This document shows positions 27,377 through 35,399 of a DNA stretch of 57,149 bases, one piece after another. How positions within the stretch are numbered: the stretch's first letter is position 1; every line of letters starts with the position of its first letter. Origin of the DNA: Paludibacteraceae bacterium (GTDB taxonomy: Bacteria > Bacteroidota > Bacteroidia > Bacteroidales > Paludibacteraceae); contig JAGCFX010000080.1 of the NCBI GenBank assembly GCA_017649925.1, forward strand, positions 1-57,149. The letters run 5' to 3'. A program made the translations under genes and the position numbers. The notes under the pieces are model-generated. The model saw only the letters and a program-made list of their open reading frames with translations, searched no databases and had not been told where the DNA came from.

Positions 27377-27799
27377 ATGATAATTGCTTGTGATTTTGAC
27401 GGGACAATCGTTACCCATGAGTACCCGAAAATTGGCAAACCCATTCCTTTTGCCATTCAGACTTTGAAGAAACTGCAGGACGAGGACCATCACCAGATCA
27501 TCCTTTGGACCGTGCGGGAGGGCAAACTGCTGCAGGAAGCGTTGGATTATTGCAAGTCCAAAGGTCTGGAGTTCTATGCCGTCAATAGTAATTATCCGGA
27601 GGAAGAACCGGAGCATGGCACGGCGCGCAAACTGGTGGCGGACCTCTGGATCGATGATCGTAACCTCGGCGGACTGCCGGATTGGGGAGTCATCTATAAT
27701 ATGATTCACACCGGTCATGCTTGGGAACCCGCGCCGCAAGGTAACATGGAAGACCTCAGCAAAAAGAAGAAAGGTTTCTTTGAGCGTTTGTTCGACTAA
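27377..27799 (+). CDS. Small HAD-superfamily hydrolase
   Basis: A 140-residue single-domain HAD protein. Motif I is IIACDFDGTIVTHEYP (nucleophile Asp6, acid Asp8), a motif II-like segment is HQIILWTVREG, and the motif IV acidic pair is in VADLWIDDRNLGG. There is no large cap domain. Proteins of this type in Bacteroides are annotated only as hydrolases. The tail LSKKKKGFFERLFD is basic. It is followed by a 69-base gap that carries a dispersed repeat. Confidence 0.87.
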   Translation: MIIACDFDGTIVTHEYPKIGKPIPFAIQTLKKLQDEDHHQIILWTVREGKLLQEALDYCKSKGLEFYAVNSNYPEEEPEHGTARKLVADLWIDDRNLGGLPDWGVIYNMIHTGHAWEPAPQGNMEDLSKKKKGFFERLFD

Positions 27800-27805
27800 T
27801 TAGTC

Positions 27806-27849
27806 CAAATCAGACTGGCGAGACAGAATCGAGAGACTATCGGAACGAG
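27806..27849 (+). repeat. 44-bp dispersed repeat, intergenic copy
   Basis: Identical over 44 bases to minus-strand 8598-8641 inside valS. It starts six bases after the stop of the HAD gene and ends 19 bases before the GNAT gene, filling most of the gap. The words AGACTGGCGAGACA and AGAATCGAGAGAC recur in altered order at 19915-19958. Confidence 0.93.
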
Positions 27850-27868
27850 GTTTTAAGCGTACTGTGTA

Positions 27869-28354
27869 ATGGTAAAACTAAGGAAAATAGAACCCAACGA
27901 CCTTCCGTTTTTGTACCAATGGGAGAACGATGCTACGGTATGGGCGGATGGAGCAAACCATAATCCGCTCTCACAGCAGGACTTGCGGGACTATATCGCT
28001 TCCACTTCCGGCGATATCTACGCTGACGGACAACTGCGGCTGATTATTGAAGATGAGGCAACCATGGGTTGTATCGACCTCTTTGACTTTGATCCGCGCA
28101 ATCGCCGCGCCGCCATAGGAATGTACATCGCGCCGGAGTATCGCGGTAAAGGTTTCGGACGGCAAGCGCTCAAACAACTTGAAGAATACGCATTCGGTCA
28201 TCTGAACCTCCGCGTTTTGTATGCCGTTATTGCAACAAACAACACAGCCTGCTCTGCGCTTTATCGCTCCGCCGGCTACAATCCTTCTTCCCCTCTTCCC
28301 GCTTGGACGCTCGAATCCGATGCGGTTATATGGGTAAAACAAAATAGTAAATAA
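27869..28354 (+). CDS. GNAT-family N-acetyltransferase
   Basis: Acetyl-CoA-dependent transferase of 161 residues, RimJ/RimL-like by its N-terminus (VKLRKIEPNDLPFLYQWEND). The acetyl-CoA-binding motif A is IGMYIAPEYRGKGFGRQALKQL, followed by LRVLYAVIATNNTACSALYRSAGY. The acceptor cannot be deduced. It lies 12 bases before the carboxyltransferase gene and after the repeat-bearing gap. Confidence 0.92.
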   Translation: MVKLRKIEPNDLPFLYQWENDATVWADGANHNPLSQQDLRDYIASTSGDIYADGQLRLIIEDEATMGCIDLFDFDPRNRRAAIGMYIAPEYRGKGFGRQALKQLEEYAFGHLNLRVLYAVIATNNTACSALYRSAGYNPSSPLPAWTLESDAVIWVKQNSK

Positions 28355-28366
28355 TAAGTACAATAT

Positions 28367-29989
28367 ATGAGCAAAAAAGAAATTCAATTCAGTTTGGTGT
28401 ACCGCGACATGTGGCAGAGTAGCGGCAAGTATGTGCCGCGAAAAGATCAGTTGGCACGCGTGGCGCCGGTCATCATCGATATGGGGTGCTTTGACCGTGT
28501 GGAGACGAACGGCGGTGCGAGTGAACAGGTGAACCTGCTGTACGGAGAGAACCCGAACCAAGCGGTGCGTACGTTCACGAAACCGTTCAACGAAGCGGGC
28601 ATTAAAACCCATATGTTGGACCGCGGTTTGAATGCGTTACGCATGAACCCTGTGCCGGCGGATGTGCGGAAATTGATGTATAAGGTAAAGCATGCGCAGG
28701 GCGTAGATATCACACGTATCTTCTGTGGTTTGAACGACCCGCGTAATATCATCCCTTCCATCAAATGGGCGAAAGCTGCAGGCATGACTGCGCAAGCGAC
28801 GATGTGTATGACGTATTCGCCGGTTCATACCGTAGAGTATTATGTCAACCTCGCCGAAGAACTGATTGCTAACGGCGCGCAGGAGATCTGTCTGAAAGAC
28901 ATGGCAGGTATCGGTCGCCCGACGATGCTCGGAGCAATAGTAGCGGCCATCAAAGCCAAACATCCGGATATCATCATTCAGTACCACGGTCACACAGGAC
29001 CGGGCTTCAGCGTAGCTTCGATGCTCGAGGTGGCGAAAGCAGGTGGTGATGTGCTTGACGTGGCGATTGAACCACTCTCTTGGGGAATGGTTCATCCGGA
29101 TGTCATTACCATTCAGGCGATGTTGCGCGAGGCGGGATTCCTCGTCAAAGATATCAACATGAAAGCCTACATGGAGGCGCGTAACTTGACGCAGGAGTTC
29201 ATCGATGATTTCCTCGGTTATTGGATTGACCCGCGTAATAGTAGGATGACTTCATTGCTCGTAGGCTGCGGTCTGCCCGGAGGAATGATGGGAAGCCTTA
29301 TGGCCGATCTCAAAGGCTTGCACGCAGCTATCAACGCGAACTTGGAGAAACGCGGAGAGAAGAAGTTAAGCGAAGACGAACTGCTCGTTGAGTTGTTCCA
29401 AGAAGTGCAACGCGTTTGGCCGATGCTCGGCACGCCGTGTCTCGTCACACCGTTCAGTCAGTACGTTAAGAATGCCGCGTTGATGAATATCTTCAGTCGC
29501 TCGATGGGCGAGAAACCGTTCACGCGCATGGATCCAGCGATGTGGGGAATGATACTCGGTAAGAGCGGCAAATTGCCCGGAAAACTGGCGCCGGAGATTA
29601 TCGAACTCGCTAAAGAAAAAGGACTTGAGTTCTATACTGATGATCCGCAGAAACTTTATCCGGATGTACTGCCGCAGTACATCCAAGAGATGAAACAACT
29701 CGGCTGGGATAGGGGACAAGACGATGAGGAACTGTTTGAGTTCGCTATGCATGACAAGCAGTATCGCGAGTATAAGAGCGGTTTGGCGAAAGAACAGTTT
29801 AATAAGGAACTCGCACAAAAGCGCGGAATAGTAACTGCGAGCCAAGAACCAAAAGCCAATAATCAAGATGAACTCGCAGCAGTGGCGATGGCGCTTTATA
29901 TGGCGGGAAAGAAACCGAAAGAGGGTATCATCGCCTTGCCGCGCATCAAATCAACAGCTTGGAATCATAAACATTTTACACTTAAATAA
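28367..29989 (+). CDS. Biotin-dependent carboxyltransferase (OadA/PycB type), no biotinyl domain
   Basis: Carboxyltransferase of the oxaloacetate decarboxylase alpha / pyruvate carboxylase B group, 540 residues. The TIM barrel shows the metal Asp in [13 protein letters not shown] (where RDAHQS is usual), [12 protein letters not shown], the carboxylated lysine in [11 protein letters not shown], the metal histidines in YHGHTGPG and a PYC_OADA-type domain after about 300. The C-terminus lacks a biotin-attachment motif (MKM). It ends with [19 protein letters not shown], faintly like OadG tails, and [10 protein letters not shown]. No carrier, beta subunit or biotin carboxylase is nearby. Pyruvate/oxaloacetate chemistry is likely, but the partner set is unknown. 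Confidence 0.87.
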   Translation: MSKKEIQFSLVYRDMWQSSGKYVPRKDQLARVAPVIIDMGCFDRVETNGGASEQVNLLYGENPNQAVRTFTKPFNEAGIKTHMLDRGLNALRMNPVPADVRKLMYKVKHAQGVDITRIFCGLNDPRNIIPSIKWAKAAGMTAQATMCMTYSPVHTVEYYVNLAEELIANGAQEICLKDMAGIGRPTMLGAIVAAIKAKHPDIIIQYHGHTGPGFSVASMLEVAKAGGDVLDVAIEPLSWGMVHPDVITIQAMLREAGFLVKDINMKAYMEARNLTQEFIDDFLGYWIDPRNSRMTSLLVGCGLPGGMMGSLMADLKGLHAAINANLEKRGEKKLSEDELLVELFQEVQRVWPMLGTPCLVTPFSQYVKNAALMNIFSRSMGEKPFTRMDPAMWGMILGKSGKLPGKLAPEIIELAKEKGLEFYTDDPQKLYPDVLPQYIQEMKQLGWDRGQDDEELFEFAMHDKQYREYKSGLAKEQFNKELAQKRGIVTASQEPKANNQDELAAVAMALYMAGKKPKEGIIALPRIKSTAWNHKHFTLK

Positions 29990-29991
29990 TC

Positions 29992-31071
29992 ATGAAGAAG
30001 TTTAATTTCAATGCGGGTCCGAGTATTCTCCCGCAAGAAGTAATCAAACAAACGGCTGAGGCCGTCATCGATTTTCAGGGTGAGGGACTTTCGGTATTGG
30101 AGATCTCGCATCGTGCGAAGTATTTCCAACCGATCATGGACGAGGCCGAAGCGCTGGTAAAAGAATTGTTGAATGTGCCGGAAGGCTATCGTGTACTGTT
30201 CCTCGGAGGCGGTGCTTCGCTCCAGTTCTGCATGGTGCCATTCAACATGCTCGAGAAAAAAGCAGCATACCTGAATACCGGTGTTTGGAGTAAGAAAGCG
30301 CTCAAAGAAGCAAAAGGTTTCGGCGAGGCAGTGGAAGTAGCTGCAAGTACCGATTCCATTCCTACGGATTATGAGATTCCTCAGGATGCGGATTATTTCC
30401 ACATCACAACGAACAACACCATCTTTGGAACGGAGATCAACGATGACAAGTTAAAAGAGATATACCGCAAAAAAGGCAATGTGCCATTAGTGGCAGATAT
30501 GTCTTCTGACATCCTCAGTCGTCCGATTGACGTGAGCCAATACGACATCATCTATGGCGGTGCGCAGAAGAACCTCGCGCCGGCAGGTGTTACTTTTGTT
30601 ATCATCAAAGAAAGTTGCCTTGGTCGTGTGAGCCGTTATATTCCGACAATGCTGAACTATCAGACGCATATCGATGGCGGTTCGATGTTCAATACTCCTC
30701 CTGTACTGCCCGTTTATACAGCAGTGCTGACGCTCCGCTGGCTCAAAGCAAATGGCGGTGTGAAGTGGATTGAGGCACGCAACAAAGCGAAAGCGGAATT
30801 ACTGTACAATTGTTTGGATAACTCGAAGCTGTTCACTCCGACAATCTTGAAGAAAGAGGACCGCAGTCGTATGAATATCTGCTTCGTGCTCAAACCGGGC
30901 TTTGAGGATTTGCAAGATGACTTCTTTAAGTTTGCTACCGAGCGGGGCATGGTAGGTATCAAGGGACACCGTCTTGTTGGCGGTTTCCGCGCTTCCTGCT
31001 ACAATGCGATGGACCTCGAAGGCGTTCAGGCACTTGTGGATTGTATTAAGGACTACGAAAAACTTCACTAA
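29992..31071 (+). CDS. serC: Phosphoserine aminotransferase
   Basis: PLP enzyme converting 3-phosphohydroxypyruvate to phosphoserine; it also serves the PLP pathway upstream of PdxA. The 359 residues begin [45 protein letters not shown] and the PLP lysine in [14 protein letters not shown] are diagnostic, and the C-terminus has [16 protein letters not shown]. It lies two bases after the carboxyltransferase gene and one base before serA. Confidence 0.97.
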   Translation: MKKFNFNAGPSILPQEVIKQTAEAVIDFQGEGLSVLEISHRAKYFQPIMDEAEALVKELLNVPEGYRVLFLGGGASLQFCMVPFNMLEKKAAYLNTGVWSKKALKEAKGFGEAVEVAASTDSIPTDYEIPQDADYFHITTNNTIFGTEINDDKLKEIYRKKGNVPLVADMSSDILSRPIDVSQYDIIYGGAQKNLAPAGVTFVIIKESCLGRVSRYIPTMLNYQTHIDGGSMFNTPPVLPVYTAVLTLRWLKANGGVKWIEARNKAKAELLYNCLDNSKLFTPTILKKEDRSRMNICFVLKPGFEDLQDDFFKFATERGMVGIKGHRLVGGFRASCYNAMDLEGVQALVDCIKDYEKLH

Positions 31072-31072
31072 A

Positions 31073-31993
31073 ATGAAAGTATTAGTTGCAACAGAGAAAC
31101 CCTTTGCGAAAGTGGCCGTGGACGGCATTCGTGAAGTGGTAGAGGGCGCAGGATATGAATTGGCGCTGCTCGAGAAATATACGGATAAAGCCCAACTCTT
31201 GGAAGCTGTGGCAGATGCCGAAGCACTCATCATCCGTTCGGACATTGTCGATGCCGCAGTGCTCGATGTCGCCAAGAAACTGAAGATCGTCGTGCGTGCC
31301 GGCGCAGGTTACGATAATATTGACCTCGATGCCGCTACATCACATGGCGTAGTGGCAATGAATACTCCGGGACAAAACAGCAATGCAGTGGCGGAGTTGG
31401 CTCTCGGACTGATGGTCTATGCCGTTCGTAATTTGTATAATGGTACTTCTGGCACCGAGCTGAAAGGCAAAAAACTCGGTATTCACGCCTTCGGAAATGT
31501 AGGTCGTAATGTGGCTCGTATTGCGCAAGGCTTCGGAATGGAAGTCTTTGCATACGATGCTTACTGTCCGGATGACGCGATGATTGCCGCTAACGTGCAA
31601 CCTGTTCATAGCGCGGAGGAATTGTATAAGACTTGCGATATCGTTAGCCTGCATATCCCGGCTACGGCAGAAACGAAGAATAGCATCAACCATGACCTTG
31701 TGAACTTGATGCCGAAAGGCGGCGTGTTGGTAAATACGGCGCGTAAGGAAGTTATCAATGAGGAGGAACTGATTGCATTGATGCAGGAACGTCCGGACTT
31801 GAAGTACATGACGGATATTATGCCCGCTGCTGATGCGAAATTCCGTACACTCTTTGAAGGTCGTTATTTTGCGACCCCGAAGAAAATGGGCGCACAGACA
31901 GCTGAAGCAAACATCAACGCAGGTATCGCGGCAGCAAAACAGATAGTGGACTTTATCGAAAACGGCAATACACGCTTCCAAGTGAATAAATGA
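31073..31993 (+). CDS. serA: D-3-phosphoglycerate dehydrogenase (short form)
   Basis: First step of serine synthesis, oxidising 3-phosphoglycerate with NAD. I chose the ATG at 31073, one base after the serC stop; an earlier frame start lies inside serC. At 306 residues it lacks the regulatory ACT domain. Visible are VVRAGAGYDNIDLDAA, NTPGQNSNAVAELALGLM, the Rossmann motif GIHAFGNVGRNVARIAQGFG and the catalytic Arg in NTARKEVINEEEL (Arg224). The canonical Glu and the His of TPHxG are not evident: the region reads MTDIMPAADAKF and ATPKKMGAQTAEAN. Pairing with serC supports the assignment. Its stop overlaps the next start as ATGA. Confidence 0.92.
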   Translation: MKVLVATEKPFAKVAVDGIREVVEGAGYELALLEKYTDKAQLLEAVADAEALIIRSDIVDAAVLDVAKKLKIVVRAGAGYDNIDLDAATSHGVVAMNTPGQNSNAVAELALGLMVYAVRNLYNGTSGTELKGKKLGIHAFGNVGRNVARIAQGFGMEVFAYDAYCPDDAMIAANVQPVHSAEELYKTCDIVSLHIPATAETKNSINHDLVNLMPKGGVLVNTARKEVINEEELIALMQERPDLKYMTDIMPAADAKFRTLFEGRYFATPKKMGAQTAEANINAGIAAAKQIVDFIENGNTRFQVNK

Positions 31994-33249
31994 TTCAACG
32001 CTTTATTCATATAAGCCTATTGACCATCGCCCTTCTTCCGTTGTCCTTGCGGGCAGCGGACGTGGAATGCGTAGGTACGGCGACGCAAGTTGTTAACGGC
32101 AAGGATACTACATTTGTCTTTAAGGACGAGATCCATCTGCGCTCAACTATCGGCGCAGTGGATTGGTATGCCGCAGATGGTTCGGTGTACGCCTCCGGTG
32201 TAGAGGAAATTTATCCGGACGAAGGGTGTTATAGCGTGAATGGCAGTTCGTTTTGTGTGCAACTCTATGCGGGTATTGCTGATTTGGACTTCACGATAGA
32301 ACCGACGTGCGAGAGTACGTTGTTGCACGTAACAGGAGATATCGCCTCGCGCTTACACACGTATTCCCTATCTTATAATGCACTTGCATGGAATACTGAG
32401 GCTTGGGTGGACTCTGCGGCACAACAAGAGGGTAAGTTGACCTCAACGATTGTGTTACCGGCGCTATACGGACCAACGCCTGTCACGCTTTGTTATGATG
32501 CAGAGGTGCGGACGAAGTTAGGCTTGGACTCTGCGTGCGTAACGGTGGACTTTAAAGAAGATGAGGTTATAGCGGTCAAACATGAGATGACGAGTCTGGC
32601 TACTGCGCGTGGGACGGAAGGAGAAAAAAGTAATGAACGCAATCGACCGACATCGCAGATGCTAATCACTTCGTCGGAGTACAGCGGTCCGTTGGAGGTG
32701 GCATTTTATAGCAACCCGACGCCTGGTGCACTGTTCTATCGATGGGATATTTATAAGGCGGCCGACCGCATCGTCACGCGTTTTGACAAGGATATTCGTT
32801 ATACGTTCTATGAACCGGGATCTTACAGAATCGTCTGTTCCGTAAATAACGCTACCTGTAAGTCCGATTCATCGGAGATGACGGTCGCTGTGGCGGAGTC
32901 GTATCTTGCTGTGCCTAACGTGTTCACGCCTAACGGTGACGGAAGGAATGATGAGTTCCGCGTGGCATACAGATCGTTGAGAGAGTTCCATTGCTGGGTT
33001 TACAACCGTTGGGGACATTTGGTGTACGAATGGACCGATCCGGCAAAAGGATGGGATGGGACCATCAATGGTCGACCGGCTGCTGAAGGCGCATATTTCT
33101 ACGTTATTCGGGCATTGGGGACAGATGCAGCCAAAAATGCATCTTATACCATGAAAGCCGTTTATAAAAAGAAAAAAGCAAATGCCGATGATGCTGTTAT
33201 CGGTGTATATCAACTCTCTGGAGATATTAACTTGTTAAGAGGAAAATAA
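31990..33249 (+). CDS. Secreted protein with T9SS type B (gliding-motility) C-terminal domain
   Basis: Exported protein of 419 residues with a signal peptide (about 1-22, LLTIALLPLSLRAADV). No enzymatic motif is visible in the first 200 residues. A PKD-like region lies at about 228-303 (NPTPGALFYRWDIY, YEPGSYRIVCSV). From about 308 there is the CHU_C sorting domain: VPNVFTPNGDGRNDEFRV, VYNRWGHLVYEW, GWDGTINGRPAAEGAYFYV. The final strand GDINLLRGK is separated from the core by a Lys-rich insert (VYKKKKANAD). This domain class is exported by the type IX system and kept at the surface; none of those secretion genes lie here. Confidence 0.87.
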   Translation: MIQRFIHISLLTIALLPLSLRAADVECVGTATQVVNGKDTTFVFKDEIHLRSTIGAVDWYAADGSVYASGVEEIYPDEGCYSVNGSSFCVQLYAGIADLDFTIEPTCESTLLHVTGDIASRLHTYSLSYNALAWNTEAWVDSAAQQEGKLTSTIVLPALYGPTPVTLCYDAEVRTKLGLDSACVTVDFKEDEVIAVKHEMTSLATARGTEGEKSNERNRPTSQMLITSSEYSGPLEVAFYSNPTPGALFYRWDIYKAADRIVTRFDKDIRYTFYEPGSYRIVCSVNNATCKSDSSEMTVAVAESYLAVPNVFTPNGDGRNDEFRVAYRSLREFHCWVYNRWGHLVYEWTDPAKGWDGTINGRPAAEGAYFYVIRALGTDAAKNASYTMKAVYKKKKANADDAVIGVYQLSGDINLLRGK

Positions 33250-33251
33250 TA

Positions 33252-35399
33252 ATGAGAAAAACAATTATGACTATGGCTTTAGTCGCAACCGTATTGGCAG
33301 CCACGGCTGCTACGAGTCCGTTCTTTGAATACAAGAAGTGGAAAACGCCGCATGGCACGTATCCGTTCAATGAGATCCATGCCGAGCATTATATGCCGGC
33401 TTTTGAGGAAGCGATGAAACAAGGCTTGCAGGAGATTGATGATATAGCTAACAATCCTGAAACTCCTACGTTTGCCAATACGATTGAGGCATACGAAGCC
33501 TCCGGCGAGTTGCTGTCGATTGTGGCAGGTTGTTTCTTCAATCTGACGAACGCAGAAACGAACGATACGTTGCAGCAGATAGAAATGGAGTTGAGTCCGA
33601 AACTCTCGGAATATTCTTCAACGATTCGTCTGAATGAGAAGCTTTTCCAACGTATCAAGGCCGTTTATGAGCAACGCGATAAGTTAAAGCTGAATAAAGC
33701 GCAGTATAAGTTGCTGGAGGATATATACGAGTCGTTTGCCAACAATGGTGCAAACCTTAGTCCGGAAGACAAGCAAACCTATCGTGAATTGACGGCTAAC
33801 TTGAGTAAACTGACACTCCAATACGGTCAGAACGTGCTGAAGGCAACCAACGCATGGTCGATGTTGCTGACGGATGAGGCATTATTGGCGGGGTTGAACG
33901 ATGATACGAAGAGTGTGTTGCGTACCAATGCGGAGAAAAAAGGCTTGGACGGATGGTTGCTCAACCTCAAACCGACCACCACTATTCCCGTGATGCAGGA
34001 TCTGGACAACCGCGATATTCGTCGTGAATTGTATATGGCGTCTGCTTCCAAGTGCGTAGGGGGTGAGTTTGACAACACAGGCATCATCGTCGAGATCGTA
34101 AATACGCGTTTGGCTTTGGCGCAGTTGTTCGGAAAGAAAACTTATGCCGATAAATCGCTCTACAAGACGATGGCAGAGACGCCGGAGAATGTATATAAAC
34201 TGCTGGATGAATTGCGCGACGCATATATGCCGGCAGCACTCGCTGAGGTGCAAGAAGTGGAGGATTATGCTCACGCGCACGGTTTCTATGCAGCGCATAT
34301 TGAGCCTTGGGATTTCAGTTATTATAGCAAAAAACTCAAAAAGGAGAAATACGATATCTCGGACGATGACTTGAAGCCTTATTTCGAGTTGGAGAGTGTA
34401 AAGAAAGGAGTATTCGATCTGGCGAACAGACTCTATGGCCTCACATTCAAGGAGAACAAAGATATCCAAGTGTACCACCCGGAAGTAACGGCATATGAAG
34501 TGTTTGATGAAAAAGGTAAGTTCCTCGCGGTTTATTATGCAGACTTCCATCCGCGGGACGGTAAGCGCGGCGGAGCATGGATGAATGATTTCCAACCGCA
34601 GTTTATCAAGGGCAAAAAAGACCATCGCCCGCACATCGTGAATGTGATGAACTTCACAAGACCTACTGCTGACAAGCCGGCATTGTTCACTTACAACGAA
34701 GTACGCACATTTTTGCATGAGTTCGGTCATGCGTTGCATGGCATGTTAACGCGTTGTCAATACTCCGCGCAAAGCGGAACAAACGTGCCGCGTGACTTCG
34801 TGGAATTGCCCTCGCAGTTCAATGAGAACTTCATTGACGAAAAGGAGTTCTTGGATACGTTTGCCAAACATTATAAAGACGGCAACTCTCTTCCGCAAGA
34901 ACTATTGGATAAAATGCATGCCAGCCAGACTTATCATGCGGCATACGGATGTGTGCGTCAATTGAGTTTCGGTTATCTCGATATGGCTTGGCATAGCTTG
35001 GAGCAGCCGTTTGAGGTTAATCAGACCATCGGTACCATGGAGTCTGTAACACGGTTCAGTGACAAGGCAATGGAGCAAGTGCAAGTACTGCCGAACGTAC
35101 CGGGAACGCAGATGTGTTGTTCGTTCACGCATATCTTCTCCGGCGGCTACGCAGCAGGTTATTACAGCTATAAGTGGTCGGAACTGCTGGACGCTGATGC
35201 TTTCTCGGTATTCAAAGAGGCACAAAAGAAAAGCGGTACAATTTTTGATAAGAAAGCCGCTAAACGTTTCCGTGAGAATATTTTGGAGAAGGGCGGTACG
35301 GAGAAAGCAATGGAACTGTACAAGCGTTTCCGTGGTGGCGAACCGACTATCAATGCGTTGCTTGAACGCGACGGCATCAAGGCTCAAGCCATTCGATAG
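33252..35399 (+). CDS. dcp: Peptidyl-dipeptidase, M3 zinc metallopeptidase, secreted
   Basis: Dcp-like M3 peptidase that removes C-terminal dipeptides, 715 residues. A signal peptide (MALVATVLAATAAT) precedes SPFFEYKKWKTPHGTYPFNEI. The zinc site is FLHEFGHALHGML with His489, Glu490 and His493, and the third ligand lies in VELPSQFNENF. YYADFHPRDGKRGGAWM and HIFSGGYAAGYYSYKW are family hallmarks. It is two bases after the T9SS cargo gene. Its last 23 bases overlap the 3' end of the convergent amidase-like gene. Confidence 0.94.
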   Translation: MRKTIMTMALVATVLAATAATSPFFEYKKWKTPHGTYPFNEIHAEHYMPAFEEAMKQGLQEIDDIANNPETPTFANTIEAYEASGELLSIVAGCFFNLTNAETNDTLQQIEMELSPKLSEYSSTIRLNEKLFQRIKAVYEQRDKLKLNKAQYKLLEDIYESFANNGANLSPEDKQTYRELTANLSKLTLQYGQNVLKATNAWSMLLTDEALLAGLNDDTKSVLRTNAEKKGLDGWLLNLKPTTTIPVMQDLDNRDIRRELYMASASKCVGGEFDNTGIIVEIVNTRLALAQLFGKKTYADKSLYKTMAETPENVYKLLDELRDAYMPAALAEVQEVEDYAHAHGFYAAHIEPWDFSYYSKKLKKEKYDISDDDLKPYFELESVKKGVFDLANRLYGLTFKENKDIQVYHPEVTAYEVFDEKGKFLAVYYADFHPRDGKRGGAWMNDFQPQFIKGKKDHRPHIVNVMNFTRPTADKPALFTYNEVRTFLHEFGHALHGMLTRCQYSAQSGTNVPRDFVELPSQFNENFIDEKEFLDTFAKHYKDGNSLPQELLDKMHASQTYHAAYGCVRQLSFGYLDMAWHSLEQPFEVNQTIGTMESVTRFSDKAMEQVQVLPNVPGTQMCCSFTHIFSGGYAAGYYSYKWSELLDADAFSVFKEAQKKSGTIFDKKAAKRFRENILEKGGTEKAMELYKRFRGGEPTINALLERDGIKAQAIR

